23,690 bases of DNA from Clostridia bacterium (lineage in GTDB: Bacteria > Bacillota > Clostridia > Christensenellales > Borkfalkiaceae), in assembly GCA_900767495.1 (NCBI GenBank), contig CAAFZH010000003.1, positions 1 to 23,690 of the forward strand, written 5' to 3'. Below, piece by piece: positions 16,390 through 23,690 of this stretch (its first letter is position 1; the number at the start of each line of letters is the position of its first letter). A program made the position numbers and the translations under genes. The notes beneath the pieces are model-generated. The model had not been told where the DNA came from. It saw only the letters and a list, made by a program, of their open reading frames with translations, and ran no database searches.

Positions 16390-16426
16390 GCCGAGGGAAG
16401 GTTTTACGCCTTCCCTCGGCATTTTT
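16390..16426 (+). terminator. Rho-independent terminator closing the virion cassette
   Basis: A perfect 12-bp stem (16390-16401 with 16409-16420, arm GCCGAGGGAAGG), a 7-nt loop, then ATTTTT. Confidence 0.93.
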
Positions 16427-16430
16427 CGGA

Positions 16431-16752
16431 GTATATACTCCTTAAACCTCCACCCTCCCGGGAGTTTGCTTCGCTCCTGCTATTCGGCACTTAACGCTGA
16501 CGCGTTAAAACTATCGTTTTCTGCATTTTCTATCAAAAATGCAAGTGCCTTATGAATACCGTCGTTCGCAAACCCTTGCAAGCAAGTTTGCTCTCTTGGC
16601 ATTGACGCAAAGACAGTTGATTTTCCGTGTCATCGCGAGCGCAAGCGTGGCGATCCCCTTGAGTAAAGTTCGCGGCATATATTCCGTACTTTATTCCGAC
16701 GGATTGCCGCGGTCGCGTTGCTCGCCCGCAAAGACAAAAAAACAGCCTGTCA
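16431..16752 (+). repeat. Dispersed repeat mosaic, copy C (between virion cassette and tldD)
   Basis: This 445-bp gap has no credible gene. It holds a second copy of the core CCTCCACCCTCCCGGGAG (16447-16464, then TTTGCTTC). It also holds a palindromic unit at 16629-16734 whose ends are imperfect inverted copies: GTCATCGCGAGC...GGCGATCC at the left, GGATTGCC...CTCGCCCGCAAAGAC at the right. The latter resembles the widespread GTCATTGCGAG-type intergenic palindromes. The tail CGCAAAGACAAAAAAACAG is shared with copy D at 19585-19602. The region between (16473-16628) looks like degraded repeat. Confidence 0.8.
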
Positions 16753-16774
16753 TATTTATTGATAATAAAATTTG

Positions 16775-16803
16775 TTGATATTTTATCTCGTTTGTGTTAA
16801 AAT
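16775..16803 (+). promoter_or_regulatory. Promoter of tldD-tldE
   Basis: TTGATA (16775-16780), exactly 17 bp, then TAAAAT (16798-16803). It lies 18 bp before the tldD start, with AAGGAGG (16810-16816) between, so the leader is minimal. Confidence 0.75.
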
Positions 16804-16821
16804 GCTCGTAAGGAGGATAAT

Positions 16822-18156
16822 ATGTATACATTCAAAAAAGGCTATTACGCCGACGTGCGCATAGAGGACAGATTCTCTACCAACGTGCGCATTAAAAACG
16901 ACCAACTCGAAGAGGCAAAGGAAAAAACCGAGAAAAAAGCGTTTATCCGCGTTTTTGACGGTAAAATGTGGTACTATACTTCTACGAGCGACGTGGATAA
17001 CGTTCAGAAGGCGTTGGACGAACTCTATCTCTACGCCGAGCCGTGCGACGATATAGACCAAAGTCCCGTTGTTAAGCGTTACCAGGTAAACCGGGATAAA
17101 AAAATCGTCTTTGAGAAAAACAGCGTTAAAAAGATTGATTTAAACGCGAAAATCGCGCTATGCGCCGACACCTTGAAAAAATTTAAAAGCGAAATATGCA
17201 ACTATAAAAGCGGACAGTATCTCGACAGATATTCCCTTTATGAGTTTTATTCCTCAAAGGGGGCTAATATAGTTTACGATTTTCAGACTTGCGGCGTGGC
17301 TTACGGACTTGCTTTTTCCTACGGCGGCGAAACCATGCAGGAACAACTTTCCAAGTGCAAAACCGACTTTAACGACCTTAATTACACGGATGAGGAAATA
17401 AATTCGTTTGTGGCTCGGTGCGAGGACTTCGTTAAAAACGCCAAACCCGTGGTCGCGGGCAAATACCCCGTGATACTTTCGCCCATAGCGACGGGCGTTT
17501 TCGCGCACGAGAGTTTCGGACATAAGTCCGAGGCGGACTTTATGCTCGGCGACGAAACTATGGCTAAAGAGTGGACTTTGGGTAAACAAGTCGGCAGCGA
17601 CCTTCTTACGATCCGCGAGTCGGGCGTTTACGAGGGCAGCGGTTACGTGCCTTACGACGACGAGGGCAGCGCGGCGACCGATACCTATCTTATTAAAAAC
17701 GGCGTTTTGACGGGCAGATTGCACAGCGCGACCACAGCCGCCGCTTTAAACGAAGAACTCACGGGCAACGCCCGCGCGGTAAACTGCGACTTCGAGCCGA
17801 TCGTGAGAATGACCACCACTTTCGTTGAAAACGGAAGTTCCTCTTTCGACGACCTCGTAAAGGGCGTTAAGCACGGCTACTACGTGTACACCGTAAAGCA
17901 CGGTTCGGGTATGTCCACCTTCACCATCGCGCCGAATATCGCTTACGAAATCAAGGACGGCAAAATCGGCGACCCCGTGAAAATAGCCGTTATTACGGGC
18001 AACGTTTTTGAAACCCTCGCCGCCATAGACGGCGTTGCAAACGACAAGCAACTTTTGAGTTTCGTTACGGGCGGTTGCGGAAAAATGGAGCAATTCCCCT
18101 TAAACGTGGGACTTGGCGGACCGCACGTGAGAGTTAAAGAAATGAACGTTCAGTAA
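16822..18156 (+). CDS. tldD: TldD-type zinc metalloprotease subunit
   Basis: The 444-aa protein is the catalytic partner of the TldD/TldE heterodimer, a zinc metallopeptidase chamber that degrades or trims small unfolded peptides. In E. coli it matures microcin B17 and turns over CcdA. The HExxxH metal motif is intact as HESFGH (229-234) inside VFAHESFGHKSEADF, and the late GGCG segment (about 421-424) fits the family's third zinc-ligand region. Other family signatures are SGVYEGSGYVPYDDEG and NGVLTGRLHS. It is somewhat shorter than E. coli TldD (481 aa). AAGGAGG precedes the ATG. The tldE gene follows after 14 bp under the same promoter. No precursor-peptide or RiPP enzyme gene is nearby, so the substrate is unknown. 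Confidence 0.95.
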   Translation: MYTFKKGYYADVRIEDRFSTNVRIKNDQLEEAKEKTEKKAFIRVFDGKMWYYTSTSDVDNVQKALDELYLYAEPCDDIDQSPVVKRYQVNRDKKIVFEKNSVKKIDLNAKIALCADTLKKFKSEICNYKSGQYLDRYSLYEFYSSKGANIVYDFQTCGVAYGLAFSYGGETMQEQLSKCKTDFNDLNYTDEEINSFVARCEDFVKNAKPVVAGKYPVILSPIATGVFAHESFGHKSEADFMLGDETMAKEWTLGKQVGSDLLTIRESGVYEGSGYVPYDDEGSAATDTYLIKNGVLTGRLHSATTAAALNEELTGNARAVNCDFEPIVRMTTTFVENGSSSFDDLVKGVKHGYYVYTVKHGSGMSTFTIAPNIAYEIKDGKIGDPVKIAVITGNVFETLAAIDGVANDKQLLSFVTGGCGKMEQFPLNVGLGGPHVRVKEMNVQ

Positions 18157-18170
18157 GGGAGGTAAAAGAG

Positions 18171-19400
18171 ATGAAAACCGAAAAAATATTGACTAAAACT
18201 TCGGGCAGATGCCTTAACGTAACGGCGAGCAAAGTGGACTCTTTGCGCATAAACGAGGACGTTTATTCGACCGTGCGCGTTTACGACGGCGGCTTTATAG
18301 GCGTAGAAGGCAGGCTCGGAAACGCCGATTTCGGCGAACTCGAAAACGCCGCCAAACGCAAACTCGCGCAAAAAATTCCCTACCCCGAAACGCACGATAT
18401 CGAGCCGCTCGTTTTAAGCGTAAACGCCGATAAACGCGTTATAGACGAACGAAAATTTATTCCGACGATTTCTGCGTTGCTTGAAAGAATGCAAAAAGAG
18501 AACCCCGCATTTTTATTCGGAAACAAAGTGCTTTTAAATTCCGACGAGGTTACTTACGAAAATTCCGACGGAACGAAACTGCACTACAATGGGAGCGAGT
18601 TTACGCCCTATTTCACGATAAAACACAAGGGTTCGGCTAACATTATGGACGAATCTTACGGAGCGAATTCGGACTATTTCAGCGAGGACGAGATTTGCCG
18701 CGACGTAAAACTTAAATGCGACGCGTTTTTAAACGAGTTGCCGCAAATTGCCGAGGACGAAGTTACCGTAATAGGCGATTTCGAGCCGATAAATCACGCG
18801 ATTTCGCATTTTATTGCCGACCTTTATTATAATAATTCGTCTATTTTCAACGGCAAACTCGGCGAAAAAATATTCAACGAAAAGTTTTCGCTCGTGATAG
18901 ACAGGAATCCCGACGAGGTGTTGAACGTTCCGTTTTTCGACGCGGAAGGAGTGGTGAATAAAGGATATAAAAATTATCTCGTAAAAGACGGCGTTTTAGC
19001 GGGACTTCTGACCTGCAAAAAATCCGCCGCGCAGTACGGCGCGCAAAATATCGGTTCTGCAAGCGCGCCTTACGACGGCGTTCCGTCGTTCGGCGGGGGC
19101 GGAATAACTGTGGAAAGCACCGCCGACAGTTTAGATCAACTCGTAAAAGGCAGGGCGATTTACCTCTCGGTTTCGGGCGGCGGAGATATGACTCCCGCGG
19201 GCGATATAAGTATGCCCGCCATAGTGGCGTACCTTTACGAGGACGGAAAACTCGCAGGCAAACTACCCGAATTTACCGTTACGGGCAACCTGTTCGATAT
19301 CTTCGGCAAGGACTTTATAGGCGTTTGTAAAAAAGGCTTTTATTCTTTCGGTAAAAACAAATACTTCGTCTATAAGGCAAAAATCGTGAATAAAAAGTAA
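18171..19400 (+). CDS. tldE: TldE/PmbA-type protease subunit
   Basis: The 409-aa protein is the second subunit of the TldD/TldE protease. As expected for TldE it lacks the HExxxH motif and contributes to the chamber and to peptide binding rather than to zinc chemistry. Family features are the N-terminal RINEDVYSTVRVYDGGFIG, the middle stretch VIDRNPDEVLNVPFFDAEGV, and the C-terminal run YLSVSGGGDMTPAGDISMP...PEFTVTGNLFDIF. AAGGGAGG (18155-18162) overlaps the tldD stop, so expression is tightly linked. It is a little shorter than E. coli PmbA (450 aa). A strong terminator lies about 40 bp beyond the stop. Confidence 0.94.
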   Translation: MKTEKILTKTSGRCLNVTASKVDSLRINEDVYSTVRVYDGGFIGVEGRLGNADFGELENAAKRKLAQKIPYPETHDIEPLVLSVNADKRVIDERKFIPTISALLERMQKENPAFLFGNKVLLNSDEVTYENSDGTKLHYNGSEFTPYFTIKHKGSANIMDESYGANSDYFSEDEICRDVKLKCDAFLNELPQIAEDEVTVIGDFEPINHAISHFIADLYYNNSSIFNGKLGEKIFNEKFSLVIDRNPDEVLNVPFFDAEGVVNKGYKNYLVKDGVLAGLLTCKKSAAQYGAQNIGSASAPYDGVPSFGGGGITVESTADSLDQLVKGRAIYLSVSGGGDMTPAGDISMPAIVAYLYEDGKLAGKLPEFTVTGNLFDIFGKDFIGVCKKGFYSFGKNKYFVYKAKIVNKK

Positions 19401-19441
19401 ATAAAACCTCCCCGCCGACGGCTTTGCTCGTGGCAAAAGTT

Positions 19442-19481
19442 ATCCCCTATCGTCGGCATAGCCGACGATAGGGGATTTTTT
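19442..19481 (+). terminator. Rho-independent terminator of tldD-tldE
   Basis: A perfect 16-bp stem (19442-19457 with 19461-19476, arm ATCCCCTATCGTCGGC) with a 3-nt loop, followed by a run of T. Its arm shares CGATAGGGGAT with the repeat block near 12216-12226, so it may be built from the same dispersed sequence. Confidence 0.92.
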
Positions 19482-19618
19482 ACGTCATATTGAGCGCAGC
19501 GAAATATTCCACCGAAAAAGTTCGCGGCATATACTCCGTAGACCTCCACCCTCCCGGGAGTTTGCTTCGTCGCTTCGCTCCCTCGCAAAGACAAAAAACA
19601 GCCTGTCATCGCGAGGGA
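19481..19618 (+). repeat. Dispersed repeat mosaic, copy D (between tldE and the aconitase X operon)
   Basis: TACGTCATATTGAGCG...GCGAAATATTCCACCG (19481-19514) is followed by CCGAAAAAG, TTCGCGGCATATACTCCGTA, the core CCTCCACCCTCCCGGGAG (19543-19560) and GCTTCGTCGCTTCGCTCCCTCGCAAAGAC. TCCCTCGC (19579-19586) and GCGAGGGA (19611-19618) are inverted and could form a weak 3' hairpin for the minus-strand operon, which has no other clear terminator. No gene lies in this 229-bp gap. Confidence 0.85.
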
Positions 19619-19629
19619 AAACGGACGAT

Positions 19630-20064
19630 TTATTCTACCGTAACCGTGCCGTCGGGAGCAATTTCTATCGTCATTCCGTCTTTTACGTAGTCGAGAAATT
19701 CGTCGCCTAAATCGTCAACGGTGGGTATAACGTTGGGCGTCCATACCGAGGCGAGTATCGCGCCTGCGGCGGCGAGCGAGTCTATCTTTTTGGAAAACAG
19801 CAACGCGCCGGGGTTGCAGCCTATTACCGCCGAATTGAAAAGTACCATTCCGCCCGTGGTAGAACCTATGGTCTGCGGCAGGCATAACGCCACGCCTACC
19901 GTGGACTTGCCGTAAAGTTCTTTATTGTTCTGGTCGGTGCATACGTTGTAACCGTCCTTGCAGTTTTTGTAAGAAGCAAGCGTATTGAAACCTTCGTGCG
20001 TTACGAGCGCTTTGAGCGTTGCCGTGCCGCTTATTACGGCGCGACCTTTAAATGTCTTTTTCAT
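19630..20064 (-). CDS. Aconitase X swivel-domain (small) subunit
   Basis: The 144-aa protein is the separate swivel domain of a two-subunit aconitase X (AcnX, formerly DUF126). The family signatures are FKGRAVISGTATLKALVTHEGFNTLASY at the N-terminus, GSTTGGMVLF in the middle (its Ser is a substrate-binding position in aconitase-type swivels) and KDGMTIEIAPDGTVTVE at the end. It completes the active site of the large subunit for a dehydration. Its start overlaps the large-subunit stop by 4 bp, so the two are translationally coupled. Characterised AcnX enzymes act on cis-3-hydroxy-L-proline (bacteria) or mevalonate 5-phosphate (archaea). Which, if either, applies here is unknown. Confidence 0.9.
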   Translation of the reverse strand: MKKTFKGRAVISGTATLKALVTHEGFNTLASYKNCKDGYNVCTDQNNKELYGKSTVGVALCLPQTIGSTTGGMVLFNSAVIGCNPGALLFSKKIDSLAAAGAILASVWTPNVIPTVDDLGDEFLDYVKDGMTIEIAPDGTVTVE

Positions 20065-21335
20065 TTGCGAACGCCTCCCGTGATTTGTCTGATTATTTCG
20101 TCGTTATCGTAATATCTCGCCGTGGTGTAGGTACGCAACTTGTTGCTGTTTGTTATAACGGGCATCTTTGCGCACATCGGATTGTTCATGTACATAAGCG
20201 GACAGATATACGAAAGCACTACGCCCGCCTTTTTGAGTTTTTTATAATTCTCGGTGTTCTCGTATTCTTTTATGACTGCGGGCGCGGTAGTGATAACCGT
20301 TTTTACGGTAACTTTTTTACGATTGTTTGCGGCAAGCGCGGCGGTGATTTTTTCGGCGTACTCGTCGAGTTGAGCCTTCGTCGCGTGCGGACAACCCATA
20401 AAGCAAAGTCTGGGTTTTTCGTCCTTATTTTCCCACATTACGGGGTAACTCGCCTTTACGCGCTCTATTTCTTCGTCGTCTACAACGTAGACTTTCGCGT
20501 CGGACAAAACCAAATCCGTGCCGAAGTCCTTTGCCTCGGGGGTGAGATTTTCCACGTGATACAATCCTACCGAGCCGTTGGAGGCGGTAGCCGCGCCGAA
20601 GTCCTTTAAGTAAGTGGTCGCCTCGGGCGTGAGTTCGGTGCCGAGCCACTTATCCAGTCCGCGGATATACGGCACGTCCTCCAAAACTTTCATACCGATT
20701 GCCGAGCCTAAAAGTTGAGCCTCGGGGCGAGTGGTCGTTTTAACCTCTACTATCCATTTCGCCTTGCGCCCTTCGTCGGTTAACAGTCCGAAGTAAGGCA
20801 CGTAGCCGACTATGCTGCCGAACATTTCTATAATGCCCGAGTTGCGGTTGCAACGCGCGCCCAAAACCGAGTTGGCGTAGTTGACCGCGCTCGATTCCGC
20901 CCAGGAAAGTATATCGCCCTTTTTGGGGACGTTGCCCACCTCGGGGAAATAGCACGCGCAGGTAAAGGCGTCGTCGGATAAAAGACCTATCTTTTTAAGT
21001 TGCTCCTCGTACCTCTTTTGCGGTTTGTACATTACCTTAAAGACGATATCCTGCAACAGACTTTTAGGCACGTTTTTATCCAAAGGCCTCGGGTCGGCGG
21101 AAAATTTTTGTTTGGATTTTACGCCCGCCGCTATAAGTTCGTCCATCAGTTCGAAAACGCCTTTTACGATGAAAATGCCGAAACTCGTAACGATATGACC
21201 GTAAGTCGACGTAACCTCGACCATCTTCGTCGCGCCGAAAGTTTCGCCGTACATAACGAGCGTTTTCATAATTTTGCTCATTACTTCGCCTTGCGATCCG
21301 TCTAAAATCGCTTGCTGCTCTTTGTTAAGTTCCAT
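20061..21335 (-). CDS. Aconitase X catalytic (large) subunit
   Basis: The 424-aa protein is the catalytic domain of AcnX (formerly DUF521), an Fe-S hydro-lyase. Visible family features are the N-terminal MVYGETFGATKMVEVTS-like region (28-43), ACYFPEVG (127-134), GARCNRNSG (159-167), FMGCPHA (312-318) and the C-terminal TNSNKLR (395-401). Several cysteines (126, 128, 162, 315, 378, 388) could supply Fe-S ligands; which ones do so is not resolved here. The length fits the two-subunit type, with the swivel domain supplied by the next gene. AGAGGT lies upstream of the ATG. It follows the enoate-reductase-like gene by 38 bp in the same operon, which suggests that the dehydrated product is the alkene substrate of that reductase. 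Confidence 0.92.
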   Translation of the reverse strand: MELNKEQQAILDGSQGEVMSKIMKTLVMYGETFGATKMVEVTSTYGHIVTSFGIFIVKGVFELMDELIAAGVKSKQKFSADPRPLDKNVPKSLLQDIVFKVMYKPQKRYEEQLKKIGLLSDDAFTCACYFPEVGNVPKKGDILSWAESSAVNYANSVLGARCNRNSGIIEMFGSIVGYVPYFGLLTDEGRKAKWIVEVKTTTRPEAQLLGSAIGMKVLEDVPYIRGLDKWLGTELTPEATTYLKDFGAATASNGSVGLYHVENLTPEAKDFGTDLVLSDAKVYVVDDEEIERVKASYPVMWENKDEKPRLCFMGCPHATKAQLDEYAEKITAALAANNRKKVTVKTVITTAPAVIKEYENTENYKKLKKAGVVLSYICPLMYMNNPMCAKMPVITNSNKLRTYTTARYYDNDEIIRQITGGVRK

Positions 21336-21373
21336 AATATTTTACCTCTTTATCGTAGTATAAGTCGATTATC

Positions 21374-23422
21374 TTATATTTTCATAGCCACGTCCCACGC
21401 GCGCCAGATTACCGTTCTTAAATTACCCACTTTAAGGCAGTCGCCCACGAGTTTGGCGTTTTCGGTAAGGGGAGCGGGGTTGTAACCTATCGAAGTTATG
21501 ACCGAATCGCACTTTACGCTTATCTCCTTGCCGTCCGCCTCGCCGACGATAATTCCGTCGTCGGTAATCTTTTTAAGCGAGGAATTAAGATGGATTTCCA
21601 CCTTTTTAAACTCGAAAAAGTCGCGCAGATAAGACGAGTTCGCAAGGCACACGCCCTTAACCGCGATTATATCGTTTTTAGCCTCTACTATTATCGGGGT
21701 CTTGCCTTTTAAAATAAGGTCGAGAGCGATTTCGCAACCCGTAAGCCCGCCGCCGATAATCGCCACGCGGTCGCCCACCTCTTTTTCGCCGTACAGATAT
21801 TCACACGCCTCTATCGCCTTTTCCGCGCCTTCCAGGCGAAGTTTGCGGGGCTTTGAACCCGTAGCGACAATTACTTCGTCGGCTTTCGGTAAGTTATTTG
21901 CCGAAACTTCGGTGTTGAATTTTATTTCTATGCCGAGGTCTTTCATCTGCTTTTCGTACCAGGCGATGAGTTCTCTGTCTTTTTCCTTGAAAGAGGGCGA
22001 GGCAGCCGCCACGAACACTCCGCCGAGGCGGTCGGATTTTTCGTAAATAGTGGGTTTATGTCCGCGCAAAGCAAGCACTCTCGCGGTTTCCATTCCGCCT
22101 ATCCCTCCGCCGATTATGGCTACGGTCTTGGGCGAAGTCGTCTTTACTATCTTGTATTTTTTGGACTGCATCGTCCTCGGGTTAAGCGCGCAACGAGCCA
22201 TTCCCGCGTTGTCCGAAAGAGTCTGATCGTTGGCTACGCCGTTATAATGCGCCATGTTAAAGCACGCGTTGTGGCAACAGATACAAGGCATTATAGAGCG
22301 ATTATCGCCGTTTATGAGTTTGGTTACCCACTCGGGGTCGGTCAAAAACTGACGAGCCACGCCCATAGCGTCTATCTCGCCGCCTTCTATTGCTTTCGCC
22401 GCCGTTTCGGCGTCCATTCTGCCCGCGCATACCACGGGTACGGTAACGAATTTTTTAATATGCTTTACGTATTCGAGATTACAGTTTTGGGGCATATACG
22501 GTGCGGGATGCGCCCAGTACCATGCGTCGTAAGTGCCGTTGTCGCAGTTGAGCATATCGTAACCCGCGTCCTGCAAATATCTGGCGGCGCGCTCGCTCTC
22601 TTCCATATCCCTGCCGACTTCAACGTAGTCCTTGTCGTCGGGAACCGCGCCTTTACCGAAACCTTTGGTCTTGGATACGACCGAATAGCGGAGAGATACG
22701 GGGTAGTCCTTGCCGCACTCGGCTTTTATCGCCTGCACTATTTCCACGGGGAAACGATAGCGGTTTTCAAAACTGCCGCCGTATTCGTCCGTCCTTTGGT
22801 TGGTGTATTTCATCGCGAACTGATCGAGGAGGTAGCCCTCGTGTACGGCGTGAATTTCAACGCCGTCTACGCCCGCGTCTTTGCAAAGTTTTGCGGTTTT
22901 AGCAAAAGCGTCCACCATTTCTTTTATCTCTTTGACCGTAAGCGGACGGGAATAACAGGTATCGTCCCAACGGTTGGGAGTTGCGCTCGCGCTTGCCGTC
23001 AGATAGTCCACGTTTAAAACGGGTTTTAAAACCGTGCCGAGAGCCTTGTTTTTAATGGCTTTTACCATAAGGTCGTTTATGGCGAGCGAACGCCCGAAAC
23101 CTGCGGTTAATTGCACGAACATTTTCGCGCCCGTTTTATGGAATTCGTCCATAAACGCTTTAAGTTTTTTAAATTTACCCTCGCCCTTATACAGCCATTT
23201 TCCGAAAAGAATATCGCGGATAGGAGCGATGCCGGGCAGAATAAGTCCCACGTTGTTTTTTGCCCTTTCAAGCAAAAACGCGGCTGCCTCGTCGTCAAAG
23301 TGGTTAGGTTCCATCCAACCGAAAATGGAAGTGCCGCCCATAGAGGTCATTACTATGCGGTTCTTGATTTCAAGGTTGCCTATCTTCCAGGGTGTAAACA
23401 GAGATTCGTATTTTTTATCCAT
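21374..23422 (-). CDS. Enoate reductase-type flavin/4Fe-4S oxidoreductase (Old Yellow Enzyme family)
   Basis: The 682-aa protein has the three-part layout of 2,4-dienoyl-CoA reductase, enoate reductase and BaiCD/BaiH. It has an FMN TIM barrel (about 1-375), with the active-site segment EIHAVHEGYLLDQF (189-202) and NQRTDEYGGSFENR (208-221). A [4Fe-4S] motif CxxCxxxC...C (Cys380, 383, 387, 411) follows, then an FAD/NAD(P)H module with IGGGIGG (437-443) and IGGGLTG (556-562). HAVHEGY, rather than HGAHGY, is closer to clostridial enoate/cinnamate reductases. These reduce activated C=C bonds of 2-enoates with NADH and are oxygen-sensitive, which fits an anaerobe. It is the first gene of an operon with aconitase X, behind a promoter and a GC-rich leader hairpin. 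The substrate is unknown. Confidence 0.93.
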   Translation of the reverse strand: MDKKYESLFTPWKIGNLEIKNRIVMTSMGGTSIFGWMEPNHFDDEAAAFLLERAKNNVGLILPGIAPIRDILFGKWLYKGEGKFKKLKAFMDEFHKTGAKMFVQLTAGFGRSLAINDLMVKAIKNKALGTVLKPVLNVDYLTASASATPNRWDDTCYSRPLTVKEIKEMVDAFAKTAKLCKDAGVDGVEIHAVHEGYLLDQFAMKYTNQRTDEYGGSFENRYRFPVEIVQAIKAECGKDYPVSLRYSVVSKTKGFGKGAVPDDKDYVEVGRDMEESERAARYLQDAGYDMLNCDNGTYDAWYWAHPAPYMPQNCNLEYVKHIKKFVTVPVVCAGRMDAETAAKAIEGGEIDAMGVARQFLTDPEWVTKLINGDNRSIMPCICCHNACFNMAHYNGVANDQTLSDNAGMARCALNPRTMQSKKYKIVKTTSPKTVAIIGGGIGGMETARVLALRGHKPTIYEKSDRLGGVFVAAASPSFKEKDRELIAWYEKQMKDLGIEIKFNTEVSANNLPKADEVIVATGSKPRKLRLEGAEKAIEACEYLYGEKEVGDRVAIIGGGLTGCEIALDLILKGKTPIIVEAKNDIIAVKGVCLANSSYLRDFFEFKKVEIHLNSSLKKITDDGIIVGEADGKEISVKCDSVITSIGYNPAPLTENAKLVGDCLKVGNLRTVIWRAWDVAMKI

Positions 23423-23456
23423 CGAGTTACCGTCCTTCGTCGAAAAATTTTTAAGG

Positions 23457-23488
23457 AGTGCGGCGCGCGCGCCCGCGCGCGCCGCACT
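23457..23488 (-). promoter_or_regulatory. Very GC-rich leader hairpin before the enoate reductase gene
   Basis: Arms 23457-23471 and 23474-23488 (AGTGCGGCGCGCGCG and its complement) are perfect over 15 bp, with alternating CG steps. It lies between the predicted promoter (23506-23533) and the start codon, and is followed on the minus strand by CCTTAAAAATTTTT. It could be an attenuator-like leader or an mRNA-stabilising 5' hairpin. Confidence 0.65.
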
Positions 23489-23505
23489 ACGTCCCGACGA
23501 TAATA

Positions 23506-23533
23506 ATTATACACCGTTTTTAAAATTTTTCAA
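23506..23533 (-). promoter_or_regulatory. Promoter of the enoate reductase-aconitase X operon
   Basis: On the minus strand TTGAAA (23528-23533), 16 bp, then a perfect TATAAT (23506-23511). The start would be near 23499, giving a ~77-nt leader that contains the GC hairpin. Confidence 0.7.
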
Positions 23534-23627
23534 CTAAAATCAAAAAAAAGTCGATAAACCTTCGTTTTTAATCTCTTTGGCGGCATTTTGCTCCAAAAAA
23601 AACGAGTATATCATTGCGTCAATGGTT

Positions 23628-23690
23628 CGGTGGGATTCTTCACTATCGTTCAGAATGACGTTTTTTGCCACCCTCCCGGGAGTTTGCTTC
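23628..23690. repeat. Dispersed repeat mosaic, copy E (cut by window edge)
   Basis: CGGTGGGATTCTTCACTATCG...CAGAATGACG (23628-23660) is the inverse of the common GTCATTCTGAA...GAATCC type of intergenic repeat. It is followed by the shared core CCACCCTCCCGGGAG (23668-23682) and TTTGCTTC, at which the window ends. No gene is visible in 23534-23690. Confidence 0.8.

Noticed and set aside
6505..16472. Phage attachment sites attL/attR
   Set aside because: The flanking 26-bp repeat also occurs at least twice outside the cassette, and no integrase or tRNA target is present, so a site-specific att pair is not supported.
16539..16778. 79-aa plus-strand frame between the cassette terminator and tldD
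   Set aside because: It reads through dispersed repeats and lacks a ribosome site.
19490..19690. 66-aa plus-strand frame after tldE
   Set aside because: It is made of repeat sequence and runs into the opposite-strand aconitase X gene.
22058..23017. 319-aa open frame opposite the enoate reductase gene
   Set aside because: Antisense shadow of a clearly conserved protein, with odd residue composition and no recognisable motif.
6409..23690. CRISPR array
   Set aside because: Repeat copies are kilobases apart, variable in length and partly inverted, with no regular spacers and no cas genes.

Overview
The window looks like chromosomal DNA from an anaerobic member of the Clostridia (Bacillota). 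The partial 16S rRNA, strong AGGAGG-type ribosome sites, compact gene spacing, ATP-type PEP carboxykinase and a clostridial enoate-reductase-like flavoenzyme all fit. A relative of Christensenellales is possible, but I cannot place it without a search. The left edge lies inside a 16S gene and the right edge inside a dispersed repeat. Both are multicopy sequences, so this may be a whole metagenomic contig broken at repeats.

Layout. Bases 1-1144 hold the first ~594 nt of a 16S gene on the minus strand and, upstream of it, three tandem sigma-A-like promoters. Next on the minus strand is pckA (1145-2752) with a strong terminator. A 490-bp gap follows, holding a 278-bp element with perfect 24-bp terminal inverted repeats. 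A calcineurin-like metallophosphoesterase (3242-4345, minus) is divergent from a two-gene ABC exporter (4507-6329, plus).

Bases 6598-16376 are a ten-gene plus-strand virion cassette: large terminase, TerS-like protein, small Zn-ribbon protein, portal, scaffold, HK97-fold capsid protein, gp4-like connector, gp10-like DNA-stabilisation/tail-hub protein, and three unassigned proteins, the last strongly helical. The order of the recognisable genes follows phage P22. All genes are open and well formed, but the window shows no integrase, repressor, replication, lysis, tailspike or tape-measure gene. The cassette is closed by its own terminator, bracketed by direct copies of a repeat that also occurs elsewhere in the window, and carries a related repeat between the capsid and connector genes. 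It therefore looks like a resident, possibly domesticated packaging and capsid module (GTA-like, satellite or remnant), and it is the most interesting part of the window.

After the cassette come a promoter-driven tldD-tldE protease pair (16822-19400) and, convergent on the minus strand, an operon (23422 to 19630) encoding an enoate-reductase-type flavin/Fe-S enzyme and the two subunits of aconitase X. These three genes together suggest a dehydrate-then-reduce route for an unknown hydroxy acid.

Five intergenic regions carry a mosaic of short dispersed repeats with a common CCACCCTCCCGGGAG core or an ATTGAGCG/GCGAAATAT module. I saw no tRNA gene and no CRISPR array.
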